From Pyrrhosoma nymphula (taxonomy: Eukaryota; Arthropoda; Insecta; Odonata; Coenagrionidae), in assembly GCA_963573305.1 (NCBI GenBank), contig OY754328.1:45127822-45191821 (forward strand): a DNA stretch of 64,000 nucleotides. The letters run 5' to 3'. Positions 23,000-34,089 of this stretch are shown one piece after another. Numbering within the stretch: the first letter of the stretch is position 1; each line of letters starts with the position of its first letter. The notes under the pieces were generated by a model. It saw only the letters and a list, made by a program, of their open reading frames with translations. It was not told where the DNA came from and did not search any database. A program made the position numbers and the translations under genes.

Positions 23000-24830
23000 G
23001 AAGGAAATTGCGGGAAATTCCAAGGCGGGGGAAGAGGGGAGGACATATTTCAAACATTTTGTTGAACTTGGGAGCAATGCGTGTGGCCCGTGCACCCAAT
23101 TCCTCGCGAGACGCCAATTCCTTAGTTCCGACATCTGGAGAAGTGGCGCCGCCGGGCGAGAGGGGTTGGAAGCAGTCGTGAAACGTGACGTCGTGTTTCG
23201 TGCGTGAGTGGGAGGGGGGGGGGGGCAAGGGGGAGGAATATATCATGTGCACCTGTGGTCAATAACACTCATGTTGAGAGGTGTTGTGCATTCTCCGATA
23301 TAAAGTGCGGATCTAAAGGCTGAATTTGAGGGCGTAGATAGTATTTGGCGTGTTGCATGAGTCCGTGGCTTTAATGATGGGTGTCTGTGATGGGACTTCG
23401 GATCGGGATGAAATCGGGCGTAAGACCTCGAGACAGGCTTTACACCGAGAGGCTTTTGCCATGGCTGAGTGATAGGGCGTCATCAACGCTCCTCAACGCA
23501 GGTGAGAGGATTGGAGGAGCGGAGGAATTTCGCTAAACTGGGTGGACGTCTGAAAAACACTGAGGGACATTTTGGCACCAGAGTGGCTGTCGATTTGTTG
23601 GGTTCTAATATGGGGAATAACTCTTTGAGAATTTTCTCGATTTTTCGGACGCCGGGGAAACATGTGGTGTGGAGATTGAGGGCGCCTAGGGAATTGTCTT
23701 TAGTTCGTCGGCTGTGTGTGTGTGTGTATACCTATATGTTTCGGCGCGAAACCTCCTTATATATTTTTGTAACAGCGTCCTTGCAATTTATTTTCGTGTG
23801 CCACTGTTTATAGAACTTTATTTATTTTTGTGTGACATAGTAGCTTCCGACGTCCCGCTTTCGCATTTCGGGTGAATTTCAACGAGGACATTTTCTTAGT
23901 CTCCGTTAAATACATTAGTGTCCCGAAATAGCTGAATTCCATCTTAATTTTACTCGACACTAGGAGGCCAAAGTCGAATCTAGGCGCGCAAAGAGAGTAA
24001 ACGGCGGTCGTGTCCACAAGGAAGAAGACACCCGCCCCAACCACCTGCCCCCGTTTCTCCCCCACATCCACCCACGCCGCGCCGGTAGGAGAGAAAGGCA
24101 CACGGAGATATCCTTCTTTAATCTCTCCCCCTCAACCCCCTCAACCCACTTACCCCACCCTCCACACACACGGACACACGGAGAGCGATAGAGAGGGAGG
24201 GAGAGGGTTTTCAAGAGGGGCGATTGAAGAGAGAGTCTAAATGAAGAGAGCAAACGCCGTTTTTTAATGGGATTGCGGAGTCGAGACTCCCTCGTTTACT
24301 TTCGCCCGCCATGAGAGCGCTCTAAAAAGAAGAAGGACCTTCCTCCTACTCTTGCTTGCACACCTTCTTTCCCCTCTCATATATTCAACTCCCCCTTTTA
24401 CAACAAACAGCGTCCCCTCAGCACCCGAGACAGGAAGCGTGCGAACGTCTTTCTCTCTGGCCAAGTACCTCCTCTCCTTCTGCGGCGACGATAATCCTTT
24501 CTTTCTTTCCTTCCCCACCCCCCTCCCTCCAAGAGAGGGGAGAAGGGGAATCTCTCTCCTTCTTTCTTTCTTAGGAAGCGCACGTCGATAAGCGACAGCG
24601 GGCGCCATTTTGTTTCCGCGCAGCCTTCTCCTCCCCCACCATCTTCTTTTCCTTTCTTCTTGAATGCCTCGCGAGGAAGGGGAGGGGATGGGATTGGAGG
24701 GGAGGTGACCCCTCCCTCCCTCCCTCCACTTCCTACCGGCGCCGCCGGAGGGCCGCACGGAGCGGGCCGCACGGGCGTGCGCAGAGAGGGCACTGGCACT
24801 GCATACGGCACGCCATGTCACGCGCAGTGA
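23000..24830. promoter_or_regulatory. CpG/GA-rich island cluster
   Basis: The stretch includes G-runs (23212-23224), C-rich DNA (24020-24150), GAGAG runs (24180-24240), a GA/CT mirror-like patch (24450-24570) and CGGGCGCCATTTTG (24599-24612), a YY1/Pho match on the minus strand. From 24730 to 24830 CpG density peaks. Frames up to 185 codons (24264-24821 minus) are Arg/Gly/Ser-rich and overlap frames on the other strand, so I do not call a gene. The middle part, 23260-23990, is ordinary sequence with no feature. Confidence 0.3.
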
Positions 24831-24839
24831 TCACTGTAC

Positions 24840-25950
24840 GACTGTACGTGCACCCTGCAGTTCACGCCCAACAGCACACTCAAATAAATAGTCCACCGCC
24901 AACGCTTGAACCCCCTTACATCTTACATCCATGACAACCTTTCTCCACACATCACGTTTACCTTTCGCTCGCGCCTCGAATTGAATGTTAGTGGTCCATG
25001 CGTCACCACTTGCAAACCCCATTTCCATACTTACGTGTGACGGCTTACCCCTCCGCTCCCTAGATGGCAACCACACCGAATCACTTCCAAAACTTCCTTA
25101 ACGTTTGAAGTCAAACATGCGAAAGATCGCAACTCTCTTGCACTCTAGTAGTAGCGACGCATAGATGTTTCCAGGTGCAAACGAAAGAAAAATCGTGATC
25201 TGAGGAAATAGGTTCTCGAGTAACAAGCGTTTCGTTATCGCGACTAAGAGCGGCCGACTGTTTATTTGAGTGCCGTTGGGCGAACTCCCAACTCCTCTGA
25301 AGAGGCGAAAGCCTACACCAGGGTCCATATTTGCGTTGTTATCTCTGTCTTATTATTTTGTTTTGTTGTTTCTTCTATTTCCTGTAACTTGTTGGCAAAT
25401 GTTGGAAAAAAACACTTTTGAATTGAAACTCCAACTCTCTTCCGCTGGAGACTTGAACGGTTGCATTACTAAAGCGTCCGAGGCTTCGTTTTCCGTTGGC
25501 TGACTAGAGAAATACATTTACCCATGCACACATACATGCGATACTTTTCGAGCGGTAATAACTGCTCTCGGATCGTAAATCTGGCGACAGTGGATGCGTC
25601 CTCACTCCCTCGTACTCGAGACTAAGTAGGTCTCGTTCTCGAGGCTCCGTCGGTCGTTTAATTCCAAATCATACGCACTCTCATAATCTGCGGTCAGTAT
25701 CCTTTTCCGAGCTCGGGTCTCGTCTCGTTTTCAAACAAATATTTTGATAATTCTTTGATGGAAGAAGTTAGTTTTTCTGTTGGCTTGAGTGACTTGGAAA
25801 AAAATAAAACGCACTCTCGACGTTACCAAAAATTTTACATAAATAAAACTGTTGGAATTTGGATATTATTCTAGGAAAAATAACTAAGATCATAATTGTA
25901 TATAAATATATTACGAAATTCAATAAGCTTATACCGTTATCTCAACGAAA
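24840..25950. other. intergenic stretch
   Basis: CTGAAGAGGCGAAAGCC at 25296-25312 faintly resembles a broken hammerhead core but I do not call it. Nothing else is recognisable. Confidence 0.4.
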
Positions 25951-25954
25951 CAAT

Positions 25955-26620
25955 GAAAAGTATTGCAGCAAAATTAAAATTATGCTATTTAGAGCAGGTC
26001 GAGCAGTTTACGTATCTGGGTAGTATTTTGGAGGAGAATGGGTTTAGTGGTAAGGACATCAGATGCAGAATGGCGCTCGCTAAAGAAGCATTTTCGAAGG
26101 GAAGGGAATTGATGAGGGGGGGTCTGAGAAGAGACGTAAAGAAGAGCCTGGTGAAAACTTTAATATGGAGCATGGCGCTATATGGATCGGAAACTTGGTC
26201 ATTGCGAAGGGAGGATGTCCGTAGACTTGAGGCGTTTGAGATGTGGGTTTGGAGAAGGATGGAGAAGGTTAGCTGGATGGCGAGAAAGACGAACGAGGAG
26301 GTATTGGATATGGTCGGAGAGGAGAGGAAGCTTGTGGCAGAGGTTCGGAGAAGGCAGAAGAGATGGATGGAGGAGGTTTTGAGAGGAGAGGGCATGTTGA
26401 AGAGAGTGATAGAGGGGAGAACACTGGGGAAGCGTGGAAGAGGAAGGAGGAGGATAGGAATTCTGGACGAAATAAGAGGAGGTAGAAGATATGAAGAATT
26501 GAAGAGGGGTCTAATAACGGGCCATTAGGAGGGAAAGCGAGACAATGTTTATGAGGTTGGGATGCAGAATGGGGACTGTCCAAGAACTCACGAATCAGCT
26601 GGTAGAATACTTGAATGAAA
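25955..26620 (+). pseudogene. RTE-clade reverse transcriptase C-terminal fragment
   Basis: The plus frame to 26528 encodes the C-terminal third of an endonuclease/reverse transcriptase of the insect RTE type. In order: QFTYLGSILEENG, DIRCRMALAKEAF, ALYGSETWSLRREDVRRLEAF, WRRMEKVSWMARKTNEEVLD, RRQKRWMEEVLRGEGML, GRTLGKRGRGRRR and RYEELKRGL. About 190 codons are uninterrupted, so the copy is not very old. The catalytic palm and the endonuclease are absent, showing 5' truncation. The coding similarity begins near 25955; the upstream methionine at 25896 is probably chance. Confidence 0.85.
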
Positions 26621-26629
26621 TTATTTCAA

Positions 26630-27440
26630 AACTCAAAAATTCAATGAGAATATAATTTAAAGTACAATTTATAATATGATTTTTATGGTTTATAAGACCT
26701 TCAGAGGCATACATAACCAACATATTTAATTTTTGGGCCAAATTGTATCAATTTACGAGTTCAGATCAGGCCAACTTCCAGTATAATCGTCATTTAATTA
26801 TTATGGACGCCGTCCGTTAAAAGTCTCTCTGCAGGCACCGGCATTGGAGATGAGAAAGAATTTTTTCATTATTTCTAAATCTTGAAATTTTCTCACGCAC
26901 CATAATTTCAACGCACCAATATGTTATCACTAAGGACCAAAACATTTTTAAAGTACTCAATTTCTAATACCCATCCTATGCTCTAAATATTAGAACGTAA
27001 ATTGGATACAGTGACGTTTCCACGGTTTGAACAGATAGTTGTAATACTAGGCGCAAAATTAACCGTCACCGGTGTTAATGTATAAGAGACTTCAACACAT
27101 TTGATGTGTTGAAGTCGGGACAGGTGGGTACACACATCAGTAGGTACCGACGCTTTAGCGTACACCAACGAGGGAACGATGTGCGCTCGCGATACGTTCT
27201 GTAATGTGTCGGTAGGTGGCATTCCGAAAGCTCACAACACTCACGGCCGAATGTCATTTTTGTATTGTTATCGTACTCATTCAAGATGTGTATTAAAAAA
27301 TAATTTTTCCAAGAATAATTAAAAATAAAATACAAGAAAATCAACACAAAAACCAATCCTGGATGCGATTATCGAATCTCTTTCATTGTTTATCGCACAT
27401 CAACTCTACTTCCGATCTGGTTTGAAGGAAGTAAGTGCTG
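26630..27440. other. AT-rich stretch
   Basis: Only the perfect palindrome at 27088-27116 stands out. Confidence 0.4.
27088..27116. repeat. 29-bp perfect hairpin palindrome
   Basis: GACTTCAACACAT, a TTG loop, then ATGTGTTGAAGTC form a perfect 13-bp stem. Function unknown; it could be the junction of an old inverted duplication. Confidence 0.9.
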
Positions 27441-27950
27441 CCTAGAGTAAGGGCGGGTGGACCAAAATTTCCAGATTTTCATTATTTTCGAATTTCATCG
27501 GCGTTGAAGCTCAATTTTTCCTCTTGATGCAAACTGGATGCAAAACATAACGCATACGAAATTTTGATTCAATCAACTCCTGGTATCCCGTGCCGCAGGG
27601 GTGCCAAACTTGCAAATTTTAATAATAATAAATTGTTTTTATTTGTTATCCGATACAAATGGTAAAGTTCGATATTTTTCCCTGTGAAAGGTATTATCCT
27701 TCTTTAATGCACATTTTGTAACGAAAAATCATCAATAAATCACCGTTATTGTCAGTTTAATAATGGTAATTATACATTATCGGCCCCTGGTGGCTAGGCA
27801 CGTTTCCGTGTTCGTTAACTTTTGCAGCTTCTTTTAGTAACTTACTCATAATCATTCGAATTTTCCCACTCGTAAACACTAACTCTAACAATATGAAATT
27901 GAATAATGCATTTTATCAAAATATCTTAAATATTGATAACATTCTCAGCA
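27441..27950 (+). repeat. left terminal inverted repeat arm
   Basis: Left arm of the 27441-30770 element; pairs with 30317-30770. Confidence 0.75.
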
Positions 27951-28164
27951 CAATAAATAGTAACCAAGTAATACAAAAAGTCAGTATGGAGATTTCACCG
28001 CAGATTTATTCGTTTGAAACAGAATCGTCTTTTTGAATCCGGCTTAAGAGTACTGCTTTTATCGTCAACGTTTGTTCAGTTGTTTAATGAGTGTGAGTCT
28101 AGGACGACTACTCTTTCTACTACATCATTTACCGTAGACAAATAATTAAAAAGAAACCTTCTTG

Positions 28165-28570
28165 CTTGTATTCCTTGAGGCCATCCAAGAAAGAGAGAGG
28201 TCTTTATCTCCTTAAACCGTCCCTTTAATCTTGATCTTTGAAACATCTTCATGGAGTATCGAATTACAAAATTCTAAGGATCTTTTTGATATAACTGGAG
28301 AATCAGCGGGATTGAATTAATGAAGTCTTATGGCCTCATTGCTAGAATCTTCTCCGTCATTAAGAATAGCTACCATTTTTCTTTCATCTCCACTGACACT
28401 GACAAATCAGAGTGCTAATATGCCCAATTTGTCTTCAGGATAATATTGATGATTAGTTAATGTCTTCATGGCCGCTGCAGAAACCATAGAATCTTGGGAA
28501 TTATATTCGAACAAGTTCCTATAAAATTTAAAGTCTTCCATTGGATACACTTCACAGCATCTGACGTTTC
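28165..28570 (-). pseudogene. decayed coding sequence inside the long-TIR element
   Basis: One minus frame holds long stretches between spaced stops: MEDFKFYRNLFEYNSQDS, MKTLTNHQYYPEDKLGILAL, then after a stop SGDERKMVAILNDGEDS, and further on SPVISKRSLEFCNSIL. The composition is protein-like and the stops are separated by 30-50 codons in one frame, as expected for a decaying gene rather than noise. Its position between terminal inverted repeats suggests a transposon-encoded protein. I do not recognise the family. Confidence 0.35.
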
Positions 28571-29148
28571 TTGGTAGGACTGAATTGACGAAACGAAAAT
28601 GAAAAGACTTCGTCTATAATAGTGCACGCAGTAATTTTCTAGGCACAGACAAAAGGTCGCAAACTAATATACTACAGAAGAGGGGGGTGTGGAGCAAGGT
28701 GTGGACAAAGGCGAGGTGGGATGAAAATGGAAGTGGTTGAGTGAAGGTTTGCGTGATGTCACAGAGCAGAAATCCAACGTACGTCACAAGGCAAGGGGGA
28801 TGAGAGAATGTTAAGGAGGAAAAAAACAATTGGTGAGGTTAAGTCTTACACTGAAGCTCTAACAGATAATGATGCAGAAATACAAGGTGATGAAGGACTA
28901 CAAATGCGCCAAGTCTGCGAATGCATCCCTCTTCATGCATTGACATCCAGGGGATTACTTGCACAAAGATTTTCAATCAGAAAAAAATACACGTCACCAA
29001 ACGGGCATAATTAACAGCACCTGGCGCCAAAAAGTGAACGTCTTTTGGGGATGTATCCAATAAATATTATGAAGAGCGCCAGGAACTCAAGGCAATCATC
29101 TACTTGGCTGTGCCCATTTTAACAACTTAAGATTAAAATTTTAATATT

Positions 29149-29420
29149 TTATAGATAGCCTCTCGCTATGCAAATATTCGTAATGTAACAGGAACTTACG
29201 CCCATTTGACATGCTAAAAACCAACATATTGTTTCAGTCAAAGGAAAGGAGATTTTGGAATCCGCAAGTTCCGTCTCAAATTGGTTTTTATTTATTTCTG
29301 GCCATTGACTCTTAAACAGCATGAAAAGGGGTTCGTCTGGTCCAGAGGAAGATTCCATTGATGCATGATACATCGCACTTAGGACAAATTCATAGATGTC
29401 TTTACAGCATGTATATAATA
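29149..29420 (-). pseudogene. second coding remnant inside the long-TIR element
   Basis: A minus frame reads KDIYEFVLSAMYHASMESSS, DEPLFMLFKSQWPEINKN and ETICWFLACQMG without a stop for about 80 codons. It has a protein-like composition, lies on the same strand as the remnant at 28165-28570 and would be upstream of it in the same gene. Family unknown. Confidence 0.3.
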
Positions 29421-30316
29421 TCGACCATTAGGTCATACTGTATTAGCACGGAGGCACCGTAAGAACAGATTAATGGTAATTAAAACACATTACTTTTCCA
29501 CACTTTTATTTCGAAAAGTAGAAAGTGCTTTAATCACCATGAATCTGATCAACTTTCACAGAGTTAACTCACCGACAATCAACTTTAACAGTAAACAAAA
29601 CAACCTAAACCATTAAATATTAAGCAGCCAGGTACTGAGTAAATAAGCATTGCAACGACCACATCCAGAAAAACAATGGTGACACCGTCAGATGCAAAAG
29701 GAGTAGTGACCTGAATTGGATGGGGTGAAATCGGCGCACAAAGCTTACATAAGATAGCATATTCCTAAGACTTTCAGCTGTCAGCCAAAGCCATCAATGT
29801 ACCAGTTCCTGATTCCAAAGCAAGGATCTCCTACATCTTTTAATAATCTCTTTGGGCTCAAATGGTTGTGGCTCCTTGACAATTCCGCGCACTGAAAAAG
29901 GCAAGATCTTCTTCGCTTTCCGAGTGCGGTGCAGCAGTCGACAACTAACAACCAAAATACAAGCTTCCCTGCTAGTGGATATACCTTCCTATAACCCCAA
30001 TAATGACAGTGCAAATGATAAATGTAATAAATGTATGTAGACTCTTGAATAAAGGCAACCCAGGGGGTCTAATACAGAAGTGCAAGGAATCAGAAAGATC
30101 TACTGCTTGCGACGGAGTCACAAAGTTCAAATTGTTATGAAATGAAATTGAAATGACAATTCAAAAAAATATCCCGACTGAGAGCTAAAGTGGCACACAC
30201 TCCGTACACACAATATACTCAATATGGATTTTCAGCTCAGGCGATGTGTCGTGGAATGTGCATCGACACCTTTCCGACTTATTGCCATTGCAATATTTTG
30301 GTTAATCTTTAATGTA

Positions 30317-30770
30317 CGGCGGATATTACTAATAATTAAGATATTTTGGTAGAATGCATTATTAAAGTTGATTTTGTTATACTGCGTATTCAGAAGATGG
30401 AAAGTAAGGTATATGAGTAAGTGAGGAAGAATAGCTGCAAAAGTTAACGAACACAGAAACGTGAATTGCGAGTTGCCTAGAGATCAGGGTTGGATTTTTA
30501 AAAAACCATTATTTAACTAATAATTACGGTGATTAATTGATGTTTTGTCCTTACATAATGAGCATAAAAGAAGGATATACCTTTCGCAGGAAAAATATAA
30601 ATCGAACGTTTAAATTAACTCAGATTATAAAGAAAAGAATCCTACCCTTAAAAATGGTAAGTTTGGCACCCTTCTGCAAGGCATACGTTATGTTTGCATC
30701 AAAATGAAAAAAAAAACTTCAAGATCTTAAATTTTCAACATTGAAAATTTGGCCCATCCTTTTATACAGG
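30317..30770 (-). repeat. right terminal inverted repeat arm
   Basis: Right arm of the 27441-30770 element, matching the left arm in reverse complement. Confidence 0.75.
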
Positions 30771-30779
30771 GTCTTGAAT

Positions 30780-33540
30780 AATTGAATACAATTTGAATCA
30801 TAATTTATTTCAAAATATTGTACAACGGCCTCAGCGTCTTAGGGGCTACACGGCGATAAGGATTGATAGTAAAATGGACTCGACAACTACGAGTTCAATT
30901 GTGCACTTAATCAGCGGAAGGCCTCTGGACCCACTGGAAACTCTAGCTTCATACTTATATACCTAGATGGGCTTCCCAATTTCTATTTAAAGACATGCGA
31001 ACAACTTCCTACTATCAAATGTAACCTTGGATGAGACAATTGCTATTCCTATTTCTTCGTTTCGGAGTTTCCAATCATAGTTTTTTAATTTTCTCCCGCA
31101 CATCACTTCATCCTTACAACTTTAATTCTTTTGGATGCCAAAAATAGCTACTGAACAATTACTACTCCATGTGAGCTCAGAAACAATTAAGTATATTCAA
31201 GTAGCACATGATTTAAAAAAAAATATTGCTCGGATGGACCTCAATGAAAACTAGCAATGAAATAGTTTAATACGCATAACAATATGCCCAGATTACTATA
31301 CGTAGTAAAAGCCTTCCGTGTGACCGTATATTTGGAATAATCAATCAAAAAAACCACCAACGCAATTTGCTTATCCATTGATCCTTTTGTCATAAGGTCT
31401 GTCAAGACCCTGTTATTCGGGGATATCGGCTTTTCTTTTGAAAGGTTGCCACTTACATAAGTTATTCCCAATGCCTTGCTCTGAGGAGTGTACTTATGAA
31501 ATAACACACATGGCCAACAAAGATTGCTTGCTGAGGTCAACGAAGACGAAATAAAAACTAACTCTCGCCTTCAAACTGTCTTCAGTTATTCTTTTCCAGC
31601 CGTATTGTTGCTGGTCAAAAAATAATATATAAAGTAAAAGTAATAAGGCGTTTAAGGAGGCATATGTAGGCCTACTCGTATGTGAAGTCATAGTTTCTTC
31701 TGATGCATAAGTACTCCGCATGTTCCCATTCCTTTTAAACCCCTCAACTTCATTTCGAAAATTCGTGACGGAAAACTGCTTATTTCACAATAAATCAATA
31801 GTATACTATCAACGATGGCATATCCTTAATATTAACTACGTTATACCACATACTTAGATAATAAATATTCCAGTAAGATATTCGTGCTCAGAACTAGGGA
31901 TCCAATAAGAGGCTTAGACCTTTTTCCTCAAAAATTATATTTAAATTTGCGATCAGGTTCATAAAACACAGTGTATGACAAGGCATGGGACGTATGAGGA
32001 ACCTGCTTGAAGGATGTAATTCAAGAGAGAAGTCCATTAATCGAAGAATTTGCAACCAATGTTACAAAAACACTTTCAAGGCACTTAGTTCGCGGACCGG
32101 TTAGTTGGAGACAATACACATCACTTTCTATAGTAGTCCATGATTGAAGCCATTATTATTGATTATTTACTTCAAATGCCATTACATAATCCAAATGATA
32201 GCGGAAGTGGTAGACTTTGTATTCGTAACCACCGCCTAGGATACATCGCGCTATTTACACACATAAATATGAGAATCCAGGACAGATGTATGGGCAATGT
32301 GGGTTCCCAAATCACGACCTCTGGTTGTCCCAACAGGCATGCTACGAGTTGGATGGTCGAGGTCAGACTATTTCAGCTCCCTGACTTGTTTCTCACATGA
32401 TGTGCTTATAGAGATCGCATTAATATCTGTAAACGATCTAATTTGGTCGCTGACTAAGTAATCCTAGACATTATTATCGGTGATGAACAAAGAGGGAAAC
32501 TCATTACAGAAGCACTTCCTTTCGCAGCTCTTGAAGTCACACTAATAGTAACAGGATTAATGTCAACAGGCAATAATTTAAATCTTCGTTTGGAGAGTAA
32601 AGACTGAGTAATGTTTATTATAATCGTATTAAAGCCGGGAAGTCCATCTTCATGTACTAATTTAACTCCAAGATTAGTTACCACGGAGAATTATTTGCAC
32701 TATCGAGGATTGTTTTTTCATAGCCTCTTTCTCACGAGACTTTGGAGAGTCTTGGTCTGCGGTGGTCTCGTCTCGCCAAATAATGGCATCTCCTCTTGAG
32801 TCTCGCGGCAGCACTGCTCTCTCTCTCTCTCCACTATAACACTTGGCCAGTCACTGCTTAAACCAAGGATGGTGCGTGGTGAGAGGAGGAAATGTTGCAC
32901 CCAGTGTAATTAAGCAAAGAAAGGAAGCACCATATTAAAGCAGGGGTGAATTCTATTAAAATCGAAAGTTTTGGATATTTGCAATAAAAAATTATGATTA
33001 TGAGATACGAAGAGCTGGAGTTAGGTAGGTATGTACCCATTTTCCTTCACTCGTACAAACATAGCGAAGCCTCCATGACCTGGTCCTCTACTCTTGCAAG
33101 GTCATTGAAACAGTGGCGTGAAACTCCCACTCATGTAATTAGTTAGATCAAAGGGATTGGCTGTATTTTCTCCAAGTATTTTCCAAAAGCACTTGCAAGG
33201 TATTGTAATCTGGGAATTAGTGGTATAAATTACAGCCAAGATAGTGCATGAGTGCATGCTGATGCCATATATTCCATTTGCCACCGGCATCACTAGGCGT
33301 TCCATGGTTAAATTTGAAGATATTCGTAGCCATGGATTTTCGGGAAAGAAACATCTCCGATTCTGAGACGGATTAAATACTTCTGAGAAATTCATTTATC
33401 TCTTTTCAGTTTTTTTTTTCATTTCTGCCATCCATATTTTGTCGAACTAGTTTTCACAGAACAATATATTTATAGCTAGCATTGCTAGCTAATAAAGGTT
33501 TTGATGTATAGCTACAGCAAAAGGCTTTCTTTACGTCATG
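30780..33540. other. AT-rich stretch with one possible zinc-finger-like frame
   Basis: The minus frame 31241-31540 contains NLCWPCVLFHKYTPQSKALG, which resembles the start of TTF-type zinc fingers seen in hAT-like and ZMYM-related proteins (CWPCLLF...). The rest of the frame does not continue the similarity, so this is weak. Otherwise no feature is visible. Confidence 0.25.
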
Positions 33541-33549
33541 CAGTTTGAT

Positions 33550-34080
33550 TGAATCCATTAAATATTTGTAAAAACAATCGGCCGAGGCTGTTGCGTAGTC
33601 ACGCGCAAGTCGCGTTTGGGCGCAGCGCACATGGCTTCTTAACTCATCGCGTGAAGCGGTCCGAACAGGGGCAGCAGTTTGGAAGGCTACCATTGGCAGG
33701 GCCGGAGAAGATGGGGAAGGAGAAGTCGCCCACCAACTGTGAGAGCGAATCGTGCGCCGCTCGGAAATGGGGCGGGGTGCGGGGGCGAATTTAGGAGCAG
33801 GAGGCGTTAGGGGGGCGAAGGGGGGGCGAAGGGGGGGCAAAGGGGGGAGAGGGGTGGTGCCCGGATGACCGTTTTCATTATCACAAGGCGCGCCGGGTGG
33901 CGGCAGCCTAATTAAGCCTAACGTGTCGAGTAGGAGAGAGCTGTTTGGCTCAATTAGGCGCCAGAGGGGGGGTGGGTAGAGGGAGGAGGGGCACGGGGAG
34001 GGGGGGGGGAGACAGGGGCAAAGGACCCATGTCTTCCCGGGGCGTGTTTCGCTATTCAAAGATACAGAGCCGATTTAACA
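33550..34080. promoter_or_regulatory. CpG/G-run island with homeodomain-type sites
   Basis: CpG-dense DNA (33590-33660, 33740-33790) is followed by a small tandem of CGAAGGGGGGG units (33818-33842). A clean complex stretch follows, with GGCGCGCC, CTAATTAAG and CAATTAG (33890-33960), and then a G-run patch. TAATTA/CAATTA cores are homeodomain sites. The 201-codon minus frame is proline-rich and compositional. Confidence 0.3.
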
Positions 34081-34089
34081 TTCCATTGG

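Larger units (their letters stand above)
27441..30770. mobile_element. 3.3-kb DNA transposon-like element with ~0.5-kb diverged TIRs
   Basis: Sequence 27441-27950 matches the reverse complement of 30317-30770 in register over about 450-510 bp. Anchors seen in both arms include GTGCCAAACTT, AATCACCGT, TGTTCGTTAACTTTTGCAGC and CAAAATATCTTAA. The arms are diverged by many substitutions and small indels, so the element is old. The ~2.4-kb middle carries decayed coding on the minus strand. I could not find a convincing target duplication, so the outer limits are approximate and the superfamily is unassigned. A foldback-type inverted duplication is the main alternative. Confidence 0.7.

Noticed and set aside
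24264..24821. 185-codon minus-strand frame
   Set aside because: Frames are open on the opposite strand over the same GA/CpG-rich bases and there is no domain; compositional.
25290..25325. CTGAAGAGGCGAAAGCC resembling a hammerhead core
   Set aside because: GAAA is inside the would-be stem II loop and no GAAA follows the stem; not a hammerhead fold.
31241..31540. CWPCVLF motif suggesting a hAT/ZMYM TTF zinc finger
   Set aside because: Only a short match; neighbouring conserved residues are missing, so it is mentioned but not called as a gene.
33454..34059. 201-codon proline-rich minus frame
   Set aside because: Produced by G-runs on the plus strand; no family, no conserved motif.
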